A DNA stretch of 64,000 nt, taken from positions 1,674,001-1,738,000 of the forward strand of contig NC_134951.1 of the NCBI RefSeq assembly GCF_965638725.1, read 5' to 3'. Origin of the DNA: Aptenodytes patagonicus. Lineage: Eukaryota; Chordata; Aves; Sphenisciformes; Spheniscidae. Below, piece after piece: positions 33,582-44,658 of the stretch. A model generated the notes under the pieces. That model had not been told where the DNA came from and ran no database searches. It saw nothing but the letters and a program-made list of their open reading frames with translations. Position numbers and translations under genes: made by a program. Position 1 is the stretch's first letter. The number at the start of each line of letters is the position of its first letter.

Positions 33582-34941
33582 GCGGCCCCGTCCCGCCCGG
33601 AGAGGCAGCTACCGCGCATGCGCGCCGCGGCTGGAGCGTCCCGGCGTCGCCTAGCAACGCCAACACAGCGCATGCGCATCGCCCCCTCCCCCGCGGCTCC
33701 GCGGCTCCGCGGCTCCGCGGCTCCGCGTCGCCCAGCAACGGCACGACCGCGCGTGCGCGCTGCCCCTTCCCGCTCCCGAGCGGCGCGCGCCACAGGGCGG
33801 CCGTTGGTGCGCGCGCGCGCGCGGGGCGTCCGGCGCCCTGAGGCGGGGGCGGCCGCGGGCCTGGCGCTGAGGGGAAAGAGCGAAAAAGGGGGGTCAAGGG
33901 CGACTTATTGGTGCTGAAAAACGGCGCCGGGGGCACTGTGAGATATTGCTGGGGTCCCGCGTCCTCTGCGCCGCACTGCTGGTGCTGGCTGGGCCTCCTC
34001 TTCTGCATTCCTCCTCTGTGGGTCCCATTCGTGGCTTTAGTCCCGGAGAAATGGGGCTGGAGGATGGTGTCGATCCCGAGGCTGTGCATCCCTCACCGGG
34101 GCTGGTAGAGGTGCCCAGCTGGCCACCGCGGGGCACCCAGGCTGGGGGTCTCGGAGCCCTTTGCCCACTGGGGCCATGGCGGGTGCCCTCAGGGGAAGGG
34201 GAGCGAGAGCTGGGGCTGGAGGCGTGGGAGCGCTCCCGAAAGGCTCGTTGGAGGGACATTCAGAAACAAGGATGAAGCAGGGACCTGGGATGGAGCAGCT
34301 GGGGACATGCCAGCCCCCCCAGGGTGGGGACGAGGCACAGAGTGGCCCCAGTGCCTGTACCCACTGCCAGCACTGTCCCTGACACTCTCGTAGCCCTGGA
34401 GGTCACTGCCCCCCGTTCATGCAATAACTGAAGAGCTCTTGGGGATGTTTTAAGGATGCTACTGTTTTATTCTGATACAGGCTTAGTTTCGCCGCCGAGT
34501 TCTCCGCCAAGGTCTTGTGTTCCTGGGGAGAGCGCTCACGGCTGCTCTTTGGGGTTCTCTGCTGCTGGAGGCTTCCAGAGATGACAGGCGGATCTTTGCT
34601 CCATCCCAGCAGAACACGAGGCGCTTGAGGGCCCCTCTTGTCCTTGGTCCCATGGCTGCACAGGGAACAAACCAGTCTGGGCTCTGCCTTCCCCTCTGGG
34701 CAGGAGGGGGGCAGGCAGACAGCAAGGTCCTGCAGCCACTGGTGGTGCCGGTGGCACGCAAGGGTTGGACATCTGTTGGACGTGCCCCCGGGCTGTCCTT
34801 GTCGGGGGGGTCTGATGTAGTCCAGCAGCTCATGGACCTCCTCGAGCGTCTGGCTGGCCCCAAAACAGACACGTCTCCACATGCACGGTGCAGTTGATGG
34901 GGGGCGGGGGCTGGCAGGACCTCTCCGGATATTTCTGCAGC

Positions 34942-37900
34942 TCATGGGGCAGCCACCAGCGGGACTGAGGGCTGCTTCTGAGCAGGGAAGCCCCAGTCAC
35001 CTCTCTCAGTCATCTGCAGGCTGCGCGGGGAGGGCTGCCCAGCGGGTAGTCTCTTCTTGGCCACCCTAGAAAAGAGAAGGGACGTGAGGAGGAACCCCTG
35101 GGCTCCATTTGTCCCCAGGCAGGAAGCCCCGGGGCAGGGAGGCCCCGCAGAGGCCCAGGCTGGAGGCAGAGGTGGCTCCTGGGGTCCAAACGGGGGCTCT
35201 GGCAAAGGGGCTACGGGGGGTGTGAGCGGCGGGCATCGGGCATCTCCTGGGCATCCCTGGCATTTCATTTCCCCTTGCCCTCCGCAAGCCCCGCAGGACA
35301 CACCACCTCCCCTGGCCTCTTCCACCCATCAGGGTCCTGCGCCTCTCGCTGGCTCTGTGCCGGATCCTGCCTCTCCGCGTGCTGTCCCTCCCAGCAGTCC
35401 CCGTGTGTGCACAGATGTGCACCGGGAAGTTAGCCGGGGCACTTCTTCCCCCCCCGCCCCAGGATCCCCACAGGCCCCGAGTGCCGATCCCCAGGAGAGC
35501 CCAGGAGGGCCCCCTTGCTGGTGGAGGGCGGTGGGGGAGGGAAATGGGGGTGCCTCTCCTAACCGCCGTGACCATCCTCCAAAAAAACCGACACCCTCTG
35601 GCCCCAGGCAGAGGGGGAGCCGAGCAGGTTGATGGGCAGCTGGCTCGGTGCACACAGAAACCATGTGGCTATCTGCTGGAACATCGCCACGGGGGCCAAA
35701 GGGACCACACCTCGCGGGGAGTCAACAATTTGGTGTCAGTTCCGCTCCTGTTTAACAGCCCATCCAAAGCAAAAATCAACGAGAGGCCGTCACGTCTCTC
35801 ACCGTCATCCCAACACTCCCAGACCGCACTGTCTCGTCCTACAGAAACACCCCCTGAACAACACGGCTTCGACGGCTGCACAAGACAGCCCAGTCCCGTC
35901 CCCGCCCTCCCATGCTGTGCTCACCCTGCCCACGCTCCTCCCAGTCCCACCTTTTCCTGCCGGTGCTCCTTACGCCTCCATCGCCATGGCGTGGAAGAGC
36001 GCGTCGACCTTAAACCGGAGATGGAATGGCAGCGTCTGGTCCCCTTCCCCGGCGCCACTGGGTGCCGAGCTCCAGCACGGCTTGGCCCTGACGCTCCTCC
36101 GCACGCTGGTCTTCAGTTTGGAGCAGGCCTGCCGGATGCGCTGCAGACTGAGCCCCTGCCCCAGGCCCTTGTACCCCACCCAGGGCAGGGGCTCCATCCC
36201 AACTCTCCGCAGACGGTCCAGGGCCTCACGGGAGGGGGGCTGTGCCCATGAGGGCAGGGGCCCCGTGGGGGCCAGGCTGGGGAGAGACTCCCCCTGCCCA
36301 GCTGGCTGCAGGTCTGCACTGCTGGCATCGCCGCATTGTGTCCACGTCTGCCTTGCAGGAGGAGCCCTTGCGTCCTGCCTGGCCGGTCTCATGGGTCCCT
36401 TCGGTGTTCCCAGGGCCCTGAGGACGGGGAACAACGCCTGCAAGCTCTCGCTGTTCCCAGAGCTCCCGGGCAGAGGCGCGTTGCACTCCTCGCAGCATCT
36501 CTCAGGGGCTATTTCGGGGAGCCGCTGGGTTATCTCCCACACGTAGAGCGGCTCCCCGCCGATGGCCAGCTCAAAGCCCAGCCCCAGTTCCAGCTGCAGG
36601 TCCTCCTCGTGCACCAGGAGGTCCACGCTGTAGAGGATGGCAGCCAGCACGGGCAGGTCCTGTTCTGCCGCGGTGGGCTCGCTGTGGTGCGGGCAGCTGC
36701 CCATGAGGCGTCGGCGGCACTGCAGGCAGACGAGGTATTCTTTCCTCACGGCTTTGCACGGGGTTGGAGCGCTGCTACCCTGAGCTGCCTTCAGCTCTCC
36801 CAGCAGGTCGAGGCAGATTTGGGTTATGTCCAGGGACTCCATCAGGGATCTGGCGAGCTCCTCCGTGTTGGTGATGGAAGGCTGGTTCCTGAGGAGCTCC
36901 GAGCTGGTGTCAGCACTGAAATGTCCACCTTGACCCATGTCTCCTGTCTCCCAGGGGAGCTCCCTTGCACAGGCTGCTTCCGCGCCGCAGTTGCTTCCCC
37001 ACCATTCTCCTCCATGGGGCTTTCCCCACCTGTGGGGGGAAATCCCGGCTGGACTGTGGGGGCTGCTGTGGGACAGGACAGAGCCAGCACCCTCTCTCTG
37101 GCTTCTCCCGACCGACTGGGTGATCTCCCAGCTGCCCGCAGCCAGCCCTGCCAGCTCTGGGATGCTCTGGGTCAGGTGGGGTCTTGGGGACATGGGGCAA
37201 GCCCAGCCCAGCAGGACGAGGCGCATAGCGAGGGGCCGGGCGCCTTCCAGCCCGAGGAGAAAAGGGCCAGCCCAGGCCAGGGGCCAAGGACAGAGAGGGG
37301 CGCTGGGGCCACCAGTGGGCTCTGTGGGAGGGGGTACGGTGGGTGTCAGCAGAAGGCATTGCCCTGAAAGCTGCCATCCCTGCAGGGGTTTGCCATGGCC
37401 CTCCGCAAGCCATCCCCCCCCTTCCCCAGCCCCCCCAACCCCATCCCTTCCTCGGCTTCCTCAGGGCATCAGGGCTGACCCCGGCTCTGCGCCACATCCT
37501 GCTCTCGCCCACCCGCAGCCTCCCCAGGGCGACGGGGCAGGGGGACCCACGAGTTGGCCGCCCCCCCTGCAGGGAAGGGCTCTCCTTACCCTGCCTGCAG
37601 GCTCTCTGCAGACCACTCCGCGCCTTCCCAGGGGATGGAGGCTCCTGAGGGAGGAGGCAGAGGGAGAGTGAGCAAGGGCAGCTGTCGCGGGGGCTCCCAG
37701 CTGCAATGGCGTCTCTCGGCCGGGAGCCGCTGCGGAGCTCTGGGATGGGGCTGCTCACCTATCGGGTCCTTCTTCCTGCTTCTCCTAGAGCTCTTCCTCG
37801 CGGAGGTCCCCTGCCCCCAGAAAGCAAGGCCCGGGTTAGCGCGGGGTGTCTCCCCTCAGCCAGGAGGGCCCCTGCCCAGGAAACCAGGCCCCTGGGAAGG

Positions 37901-38469
37901 GTAACTGGAGTTACAGGGACAGGAGTGTCCCTGGCCCCAGGCCTGGCACCTGGGCGGAGGTGGCTGCAGAACAGGGGCCTGGCTGGGTGGGCAATGGCCA
38001 CTCTTCACTGCTCCGTCCCAAAATGGGGCCCCTCCCGAGCAGCCTGGGGATGGGCTCTGCCCCGGGCTAAGCCCTGCCCAGGGAGTGTTTGGGGCGATGC
38101 CAAGACGGACACCTACCTTGGCCTTGCTTTTGGGCCACCAGGTCATGCAGATGCCCAGACCCAGTATGGCCAACAAGGTGGGGGTGCAGGGCAGCACGAT
38201 CACGCAGAGCCCCCAAACGCTCAGGCTTGAGGTGAAGAACAGCACCGTCAGCTGCCACTCCTCCATCTTGCCCAGGGAGCGCCAGAATCTCCTCCTGAGG
38301 TTCTGCATGATGAGGAGGGGATGTGCAAAGGGGTCAAGTGGGGAGGTCGAGAAACCCGGCGAGATCCCCTGAGGGGAGGAGAGGTTGGGGTGACACCAAA
38401 GCACCCCGCTCCTACCTGCTTGTTTGCTTTTCTTCCCATCTCTGATGTGTTTTTCACACTCTTGCCCAT
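34942..38469 (-). CDS. Gene X, full copy (unit 2): unknown membrane-anchored protein
   Basis: Seven exons: 38416-38469, 38117-38302, 37759-37810, 37590-37644, 35974-36903, 35001-35065, 34942-34964. All have AG/GT sites, the phases join without gaps, and the total (1365 bp) is 454 codons plus stop. Residues 1-18 are polar (MGKSVKNTSEMGRKANKQ). Residues 19-80 hold two close hydrophobic stretches (from WQLTVLFF to LGLGICMTW), a hairpin or long anchor. A basic patch follows (RKSSRRSRKKD). Exon 5 encodes 309 residues with helical TEELARSLMESLDI, a CLQC and a CEEC pair about 95 residues apart that could bind zinc, Pro-rich spacers and the FKVDALFHAMAMEA end. AATAAA lies at 34466. The layout recalls testis membrane proteins such as SPATA31 or SPEM, but I claim no homology. 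Confidence 0.75.
38113..38302 (-). other. Gene X exon 2: double membrane segment
   Basis: A phase 0-0 exon of 186 bp (38117-38302) with a pyrimidine-rich acceptor and a GTAGGT donor. It encodes 62 residues: a basic start NLRRRFWRSLGK, a hydrophobic stretch, a Pro-Cys-Thr-Pro turn, a second hydrophobic stretch and a lysine-rich end. Copies at 13742-13927 (inverted), 47835-48020, about 52010-52196 and 61713-61898 keep the same length and splice sites. This conservation of frame argues for coding use. Confidence 0.8.
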
Positions 38470-38809
38470 CTGCTCGCTTGCTCGCCAGCATGCGCGCAGT
38501 CGAAGTGACTCCTGACCCTCCCCAAAACCCACTGAAATAAGGGCCACGTTTGTGATGCAATGGTGACATTGCGTCGACACACAATGGCTGCCACAGTGAC
38601 CCAGGGCTGAGGTGGCGCGGGGAAATGTGAAGCCATTAGCGAGCAGCTGCCCCAGAGCGCCCCTGTGTCAGGGTTTGGGGGGCACCCAGGGCACCCCAGG
38701 ACATAGCCCAGGGCCTGCGGGGGAGCGCGCAGGGAAGGTTCCTCTGGGGCACCCGCCTCCACCCCTAGGCCAGGATGGGCCACTGTGATGGCTACCTGAT
38801 CAACCGGAG

Positions 38810-38945
38810 ATGGAATGGCAGCGTCTGGTCCCCTTCCCCGGCGCCGCTGGGTGCCGAGCTCCAGCCCCGCTCGGCCCCGACGCTCCTCCGCACTTTGGTT
38901 TGCAGTTTGGAGCAGGACTGCCTGTCACGTCCCACCTCCGAGAAG
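38810..38945 (-). pseudogene. Gene X exon 5 end fragment (unit 2)
   Basis: Encodes SCSKLQTKVRRSVGAERGW and GAGEGDQTLPFHLRL, a near match to the end of gene X exon 5, then runs off into spacer. The same fragment recurs at about 48.53-48.66, 52.69-52.82 and 62.41-62.54 kb, and diverged at 12.90-13.08 kb. It lies upstream of gene X exon 1 and is not part of the gene model. Confidence 0.65.
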
Positions 38946-38994
38946 GGGAGAGTGACCAAGATTCGCAAATCCCCTCGGTGTGGATTAGGGTGAG

Positions 38995-39451
38995 ATAACA
39001 CTCAAGGTCCGCACATAAACATCGACTTTAATGGACCAAACATTCTGTAAACGTTGACCCTCTCACAATTCCATCCACCTAAGCTCTGCGCTTTTAGGCT
39101 GTATGAGAAGTTGAAGTAGGCCTTGTGTTACTTAGCAGCTTTAAGAGAACAGAAAGAGTCGGGGGGTGGGGGGGTGGGGAGAGAGAGATGGGGAGATCAC
39201 CAGCCCTGGATCCAGCGTCGGACCTGCCGACGGGGGTGTTCGGTGTAGAGAGTGCCCCAGGTGGGTCGTATGCGCCCCTATTTATTGGCCCCAGTCCAAG
39301 ACTTCTGGAATCTTCTCTCGCCCCGGTTCCAGGAGTGGCTGAGACACCAGTCAGTCAAGGGAAGTGAGACCAGGCCCCTTCCCGTGGCTGACGTCTGGAG
39401 CCTTCTCTCGGGGCATTGTCTGGGCTCACAGCACAGTCACTTGGGCCTCGT
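38995..39451 (-). other. LTR-like sequence in unit 2 (candidate)
   Basis: The minus-strand counterpart of 12377-12845: CCAATAAATAGGGG at about 39277-39290 and ATTAAA at 39027-39032. It lies directly beside a CR1 tail. The copies in later units match it closely. Family unknown; possibly an old solo LTR. Confidence 0.3.
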
Positions 39452-39620
39452 CCCTTACGATGCCCCATCCCTGGAAGTGTTCAAGGTCAGGCTGGACGAG
39501 GCTTTGAGCAACCTGATCTAGTGGATCATGTCCCAGCGCATGGCAGGGGGGTTGGGTTAGACGATCTTCAAAAGTCCCTTCCAACCCAAACCATTCTGTG
39601 ATGGCATGGTTCTATGAGAA
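39452..39620 (+). mobile_element. CR1 3' end fragment (unit 2)
   Basis: Plus-strand CR1 3' terminus: DAPSLEVFKVRLDEALSNLI codons, then the 3' UTR ending ACCATTCTGTGATGG. It is the direct-orientation twin of 12205-12376 and recurs in later units. Confidence 0.88.
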
Positions 39621-39621
39621 C

Positions 39622-39828
39622 TCACTGACGACTGTCACAGGCAAAACAAACTCAACTTGGGGAAGATTAATTCCATTTATTGCCAATCAAAAAGTAGGAG
39701 AGTAAGAAACAAAAACAAAAGTAAAAACACCTTTCCCCCTCTCCGTCTTCTTCCCAGGTTCAACTTGGCTCCTCCATTCCCAACTCTTTGACCTCCTCTC
39801 CCCCAAGGGGCAAAGAGGGATGCCCTGG
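39622..39828 (-). mobile_element. A-rich inserted repeat with polyadenylation signal (probable LTR-element fragment)
   Basis: Replaces the end of a gene X exon 5. On the minus strand it carries CAATAAATGG near 39677-39686 and sequence (TTCAACTTGGCTCCTCCATT on the plus strand) that I associate with a common bird LTR-element repeat. The same insert lies at about 49.34-49.54, 53.50-53.72 and 63.22-63.43 kb. Assignment rests on memory of similar bird repeats. Confidence 0.4.
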
Positions 39829-41621
39829 TACCCCACCCAGGGCAGGGGCTCCATCCCAACTCTCCCCCTGTGCCCATGAGGGCGGGGGCCCCGTGGGGGC
39901 CAGGCTGGGGAGAGACTCCCCCTGCCCAGCTGGCTGCAGGTCTGCACTGCTGGCATCGCCGCATTGTGTCCACGTCTGCCTTGCAGGAGGAGCCCTTGCG
40001 TCCTGCCTGGCCGGTCTCATGGGTCCCTTCGGTGTTCCCAGGGCCCTGAGGACGGGGAACAACGCCTGCAAGCTCTCGCTGTTCCCAGAGCTCCCGGGCA
40101 GAGGCGCGTTGCACTCCTCGCAGCATCTCTCAGGGGCTATTTCGGGGAGCCGCTGGGTTATCTCCCACACGTAGAGCGGCTCCCCGCCGATGGCCAGCTC
40201 AAAGCCCAGCCCCAGTTCCAGCTGCAGGTCCTCCTCATGCACCAGGAGGTCCACGCTGTAGAGGATGGCGGCCAGCACGGGCAGGTCCTGTTCTGCCGCG
40301 GTGGGCTCGCTGCGGTGCGGGCAGCTGCCCATGAGGCGTCGGCGGCACTGCAGGCAGACGAGGTATTCTTTCCTCACGGCTTTGCACGGGGTTGGAGCGC
40401 CGCTACCCTGAGCTGCCTTCAGCTCTCCCAGCAGGTCGAGGCAGATTTGGGTTATGTCCAGGGACTCCATCAGGGATCTGGCGAGCTCCTCCGTGTTGGT
40501 GATGGAAGGCTGGTTCCTGAGGAGCTCCGAGCTGGTGTCAGCACTGAAATGTCCACCTTGACCCATGTCTCCTGTCTCCCAGGGGAGCTCCCTTGCACAG
40601 GCTGCTTCCGCGCCGCAGTTGCTTCCCCACCATTCTCCTCCATGGGGCTTTCCCCACCTGTGGGGGGAAATCCCGGCTGGACTGTGGGGGCTGCTGTGGG
40701 ACAGGACAGAGCCAGCACCCTCTCTCTGGCTTCTCCCGACCGACTGGGTGATCTCCCAGCTGCCCGCAGCCAGCCCTGCCAGCTCTGGGATGCTCTGGGT
40801 CAGGTGGGGTCTTGGGGACATGGGGCAAGCCCAGCCCAGCAGGACGAGGCGCATAGCGAGGGGCCGGGCGCCTTCCAGCCCGAGGAGAAAAGGGCCAGCC
40901 CAGGCCAGGGGCCGAGGACAGAGAGGGGCGCTGGGGCCACCAGTGGGCTCTGTGGGAGGGGGTACGGTGGGTGTCAGCAGAAGGCATTGCCCTGAAAGCT
41001 GCCATCCCTGCAGGGGTTTGCCATGGCCCTCCGCAAGCCATCCCCCGCCTTCCCCAGCCCCCCCAACCCCATCCCTTCCTCGGCTTCCTCAGGGCATCAG
41101 GGCTGACCCCGGCTCTGCGCCACATCCTGCTCTCGCCCACCCGCAGCCTCCCCAGGGCGACGGGGCAGGGGGACCCACGAGTTGGCCGCCCCCCCTGCAG
41201 GGAAGGGCTCTCCTTACCCTGCCTGCAGGCTCTCTGCAGACCACTCCGCGCCTTCCCAGGGGATGGAGGCTCCTGAGGGAGGAGGCAGAGGGAGAGTGAG
41301 CAAGGGCAGCTGTCGCGGGGGCTCCCAGCTGCAATGGCGTCTCTCGGCCGGGAGCCGCTGCGGAGCTCTGGGATGGGGCTGCTCACCTATCGGGTCCTTC
41401 TTCCTCCTTCTCCTAGAGCTCTTCCCCGCGGAGGTCCCCTGCCCCCAGAAAGCAAGGCCCGGGTTAGCGCGGGGTGTCTCCCCTCAGCCAGGAGGGCCCC
41501 TGCCCAGGAAAGAGCAGGACTGTGGGGCTGCTTCTGAGCTGGGAAGCCCCAGTCACCTCTCTCAGTCATCTGCAGGCTGCGCGGGGGGGGCTGCCCAGCG
41601 GGTAGTCTCTTCTTGGCCACC
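39829..41621 (-). pseudogene. Gene X copy 2b, lacks exons 1-2 and the end of exon 5
   Basis: Exon 3 equivalent about 41387-41438, exon 4 41218-41272, exon 5 from 40531 down to about 39829, where the A-rich insert takes over after the PLPWVGY codons. Upstream lies an exon 6 copy (41557-41621) and then the DRC1 promoter copy of unit 3. Both ends of the usual gene are missing, but the remaining exons are open and keep their splice phases. The insert would supply a new stop and poly(A) signal. Confidence 0.65.
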
Positions 41622-43142
41622 CTAGAAAAGAGAAGGGACGTGAGGAGGAACCCCTGGGCTCCATTTGTCCCCAGGCAGGAAGCCCCGGGGCAGGGAGGCC
41701 CCACAGAGGCCCAGGCTGGAGGCAGAGGTGGCTCCTGGGGTCCAAACGGGGGCTCTGAGCGAAGGGGCTACGGGGGGTGTGAGCGGCGGGCATCGGGCAT
41801 CTCCTGGGCATCCCTGGCATTTCATTTCCCCTTGCCCTCCGCAAGCCCCGCAGGACACACCACCTCCCCTGGCCTCTTCCACCCATCAGGGTCCTGCGCC
41901 TCTCGCTGGCTCTGTGCCGGATCCTGCCTCTCCGCGTGCTGTCCCTCCCAGCAGTCCCCGTGTGTGCACAGATGTGCACCGGGAAGTTAGCCGGGGCACT
42001 TCTTCCCCCCCCGCCCCAGGATCCCCACAGGCCCCGAGTGCCGATCCCCAGGAGAGCCCAGGAGGGCCCCCTTGCTGGTGGAGGGCGGTGGGGGAGGGAA
42101 ATGGGGGTGCCTCTCCTAACCGCCGTGACCATCCTCCAAGAAACGACACCCTCTGGGTGGGAGTGGATGTAACTGACCTAGGTACAGTTTGGTCCCGTGG
42201 TTTGGTAACAGGATCCACAGGCACCTTGTTGTGGTTTACTCTCGGTTTGGAGAGGAGATGGTGGTTACCGCCACCGTTTTCCCCAGGCTGGGGGAAGACG
42301 GGACCCTGACCCAGCCCCAGCTCAGGAGAGGGTGGCAGGGCACTGCCACTTCACGGTCTGGTCCCACCCAGCCTTGAGGGGCCTCTGAGGCTTGGGAGAG
42401 GACCCCAGTTCAGTCCTGCTTTGGGGAAAGGTGTGCCCCATTGCCGGTGAGTCCCAGTTTTGGGAACAACATCGGCCTGATCCAGGAGGCCACTGGCCTG
42501 CTGCTGATTTTGTCCAGGGGGGCAGAGGGCCCATGGCAGGGCAATATCTTGGGGAAGGGGGTATCGCTGCCCCGGTGCTGGGCTGGGGACAGGACAGGGA
42601 TGTCCTTGACTTTGGGCTGAGCAGGGATTGGGAGGGGTGGTCCCTGGCCACCTGCCATTTGGCAGGGAGTGGGGAGTGTCTCTGACAGGTTCAGGATTCA
42701 GGGTGGTCCCTGACCCAAGGCCAGTTTGGGGAGAGGCCCTGGGTCCCGTGAAGGCTGGCACGGCCGTGTCGGGTCCCTGCCCCCTGCCAGTTCGTGGTAG
42801 GGGTCCTGGCCCCAGCGCCGGTGTGGGGCAGGGGATGTTCTGAGCCCTGGGGAGGGTCTCTGAGCCTGTGCTGGTCCTGGGTGGGGGGTCAGGACTGGGT
42901 GCCAGTTTGGGGCGAGGGATCTGGAACTGGCACCGGTTTGGGGGTGGGGGCACCAACCCCAGTGCCAGTTTGGGGAAGAGGAGATCATCTGCGACCAGAC
43001 AAGGGGTCTGGGGAGAAGGTGCAGGACTTGGTGCCGGTTTGGGGCAGGGCGGGGGCCTGGACCCGGCTCTGATTTAGGGGGAGCCGGCTGGGGGCGCAGC
43101 CCGCCGCAACCGGGGCGGGGGGGGACGAGCCCAGTTTCTCAC

Positions 43143-43297
43143 CGGCGCTTGGCATCGAGGCGGGCGGCGATGCGGCGGCGGCGGGCGGCGATGCGCTCCT
43201 CGGGGCCGGGGCCGGGGCCGGGGCCGGGGTCGCTGAGGGTCGGGGCCGGGGCCCGCCAGCCCGCCGCCGCCGCCGCCGCGCCCGCTCCCCGGCTCAT
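43143..43297 (-). other. DRC1 exon 1 and promoter, duplicated copy 3
   Basis: 155-bp exon 1 copy with ATG at 43295-43297 and intact donor. X-boxes at 43362-43374 and 43443-43455 are unchanged. It is followed downstream (to the left) by the truncated gene X copy 2b, not by DRC1 exon 2. Confidence 0.85.
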
Positions 43298-44658
43298 GCG
43301 GCCCCGTCCCGCCCGGAGAGGCAGCTACCGCGCATGCGCGCCGCGGCTGGAGCGTCCCGGCGTCGCCTAGCAACGCCAACACAGCGCATGCGCATCGCCC
43401 CCTCCCCCGCGGCTCCGCGGCTCCGCGGCTCCGCGGCTCCGCGTCGCCCAGCAACGGCACGACCGCGCGTGCGCGCTGCCCCTTCCCGCTCCCGAGCGGC
43501 GCGCGCCACAGGGCGGCCGTTGGTGCGCGCGCGCGCGCGGGGCGTCCGGCGCCCTGAGGCGGGGGCGGCCGCGGGCCTGGCGCTGAGGGGAAAGAGCGAA
43601 AAAGGGGGGTCAAGGGCGACTTATTGGTGCTGAAAAACGGCGCCGGGGGCACTGTGAGATATTGCTGGGGTCCCGCGTCCTCTGCGCCGCACTGCTGGTG
43701 CTGGCTGGGCCTCCTCTTCTGCATTCCTCCTGTGTGGGTCCCATTCGTGGCTTTAGTCCCGGAGAAATGGGGCTGGAGGATGGCGTCGATCCCGAGGCTG
43801 TGCATCCCTCACCGGGGCTGGTAGAGGTGCCCAGCTGGCCACCGCGGGGCACCCAGGCTGGGGGTCTCGGAGCCCTTTGCCCACTGGGGCCATGGCGGGT
43901 GCCCTCAGGGGAAGGGGAGCGAGAGCTGGGGCTGGAGCCGTGGGAGCGCTCCCGAAAGGCTCGTTGGAGGGACGTTCAGAAACAAGGATGAAGCAGGGAC
44001 CTGGGATGGAGCAGCTGGGGACATGCCAGCCCCCCCAGGGTGGGGACGAGGCACAGAGTGGCCCCAGTGCCTGTACCCACTGCCAGCACTGTCCCTGACA
44101 CTCTCGTAGCCCTGGAGGTCACTGCCCCCCGTTCATGCAATAACTGAAGAGCTCTTGGGGATGTTTTAAGGATGCTACTGTTTTATTCTGATACAGGCTT
44201 AGTTTCGCCGCCGAGTTCTCCGCCAAGGTCTTGTGTTCCTGGGGAGAGCGCTCACGGCTGCTCTTTGGGGTTCTCTGCTGCTGGAGGCTTCCAGAGATGA
44301 CAGGCGGATCTTTGCTCCATCCCAGCAGAACACGAGGCGCTTGAGGGCCCCTCTTGTCCTTGGTCCCATGGCTGCACAGGGAACAAACCAGTCTGGGCTC
44401 TGCCTTCCCCTCTGGGCAGGAGGGGGGCAGGCAGACAGCAAGGTCCTGCAGCCACTGGTGGTGCCGGTGGCACGCAAGGGTTGGACATCTGTTGGACGTG
44501 CCCCCGGGCTGTCCTTGTCGGGGGGGTCTGATGTAGTCCAGCAGCTCATGGACCTCCTCGAGCGTCTGGCTGGCCCCAAAACAGACACGTCTCCACATGC
44601 ACGGTGCAGTTGATGGGGGGCGGGGGCTGGCAGGACCTCTCCAGATATTTCTGCCAGC

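Larger units (their letters stand above)
32436..42151. repeat. Tandem amplification, unit 2 (9.7 kb)
   Basis: Order on the plus strand: DRC1 intron 1 part, exon 1 and promoter; gene X tail; full gene X (34942-38469); gene X exon 5 end fragment; LTR-like piece; CR1 tail; an A-rich insert; a second gene X copy lacking exons 1-2. The next unit starts at 42152 with a 9716-bp offset. Similarity to unit 3 is very high over its whole length. Confidence 0.93.

Noticed and set aside
35970-35972. TAA directly after MAMEA as the end of gene X
   Set aside because: A GTAAGG donor overlaps this TAA, and splicing at GC/GT joins in phase to the 65-bp exon and a short last exon followed by AATAAA. The TAA stays possible as an alternative end.
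35629-38070. Long plus-strand frames across gene X (290-343 codons)
   Set aside because: They are mirror frames of GC-rich coding exons and introns, cross splice sites of the minus-strand model, and contain no recognisable domain.
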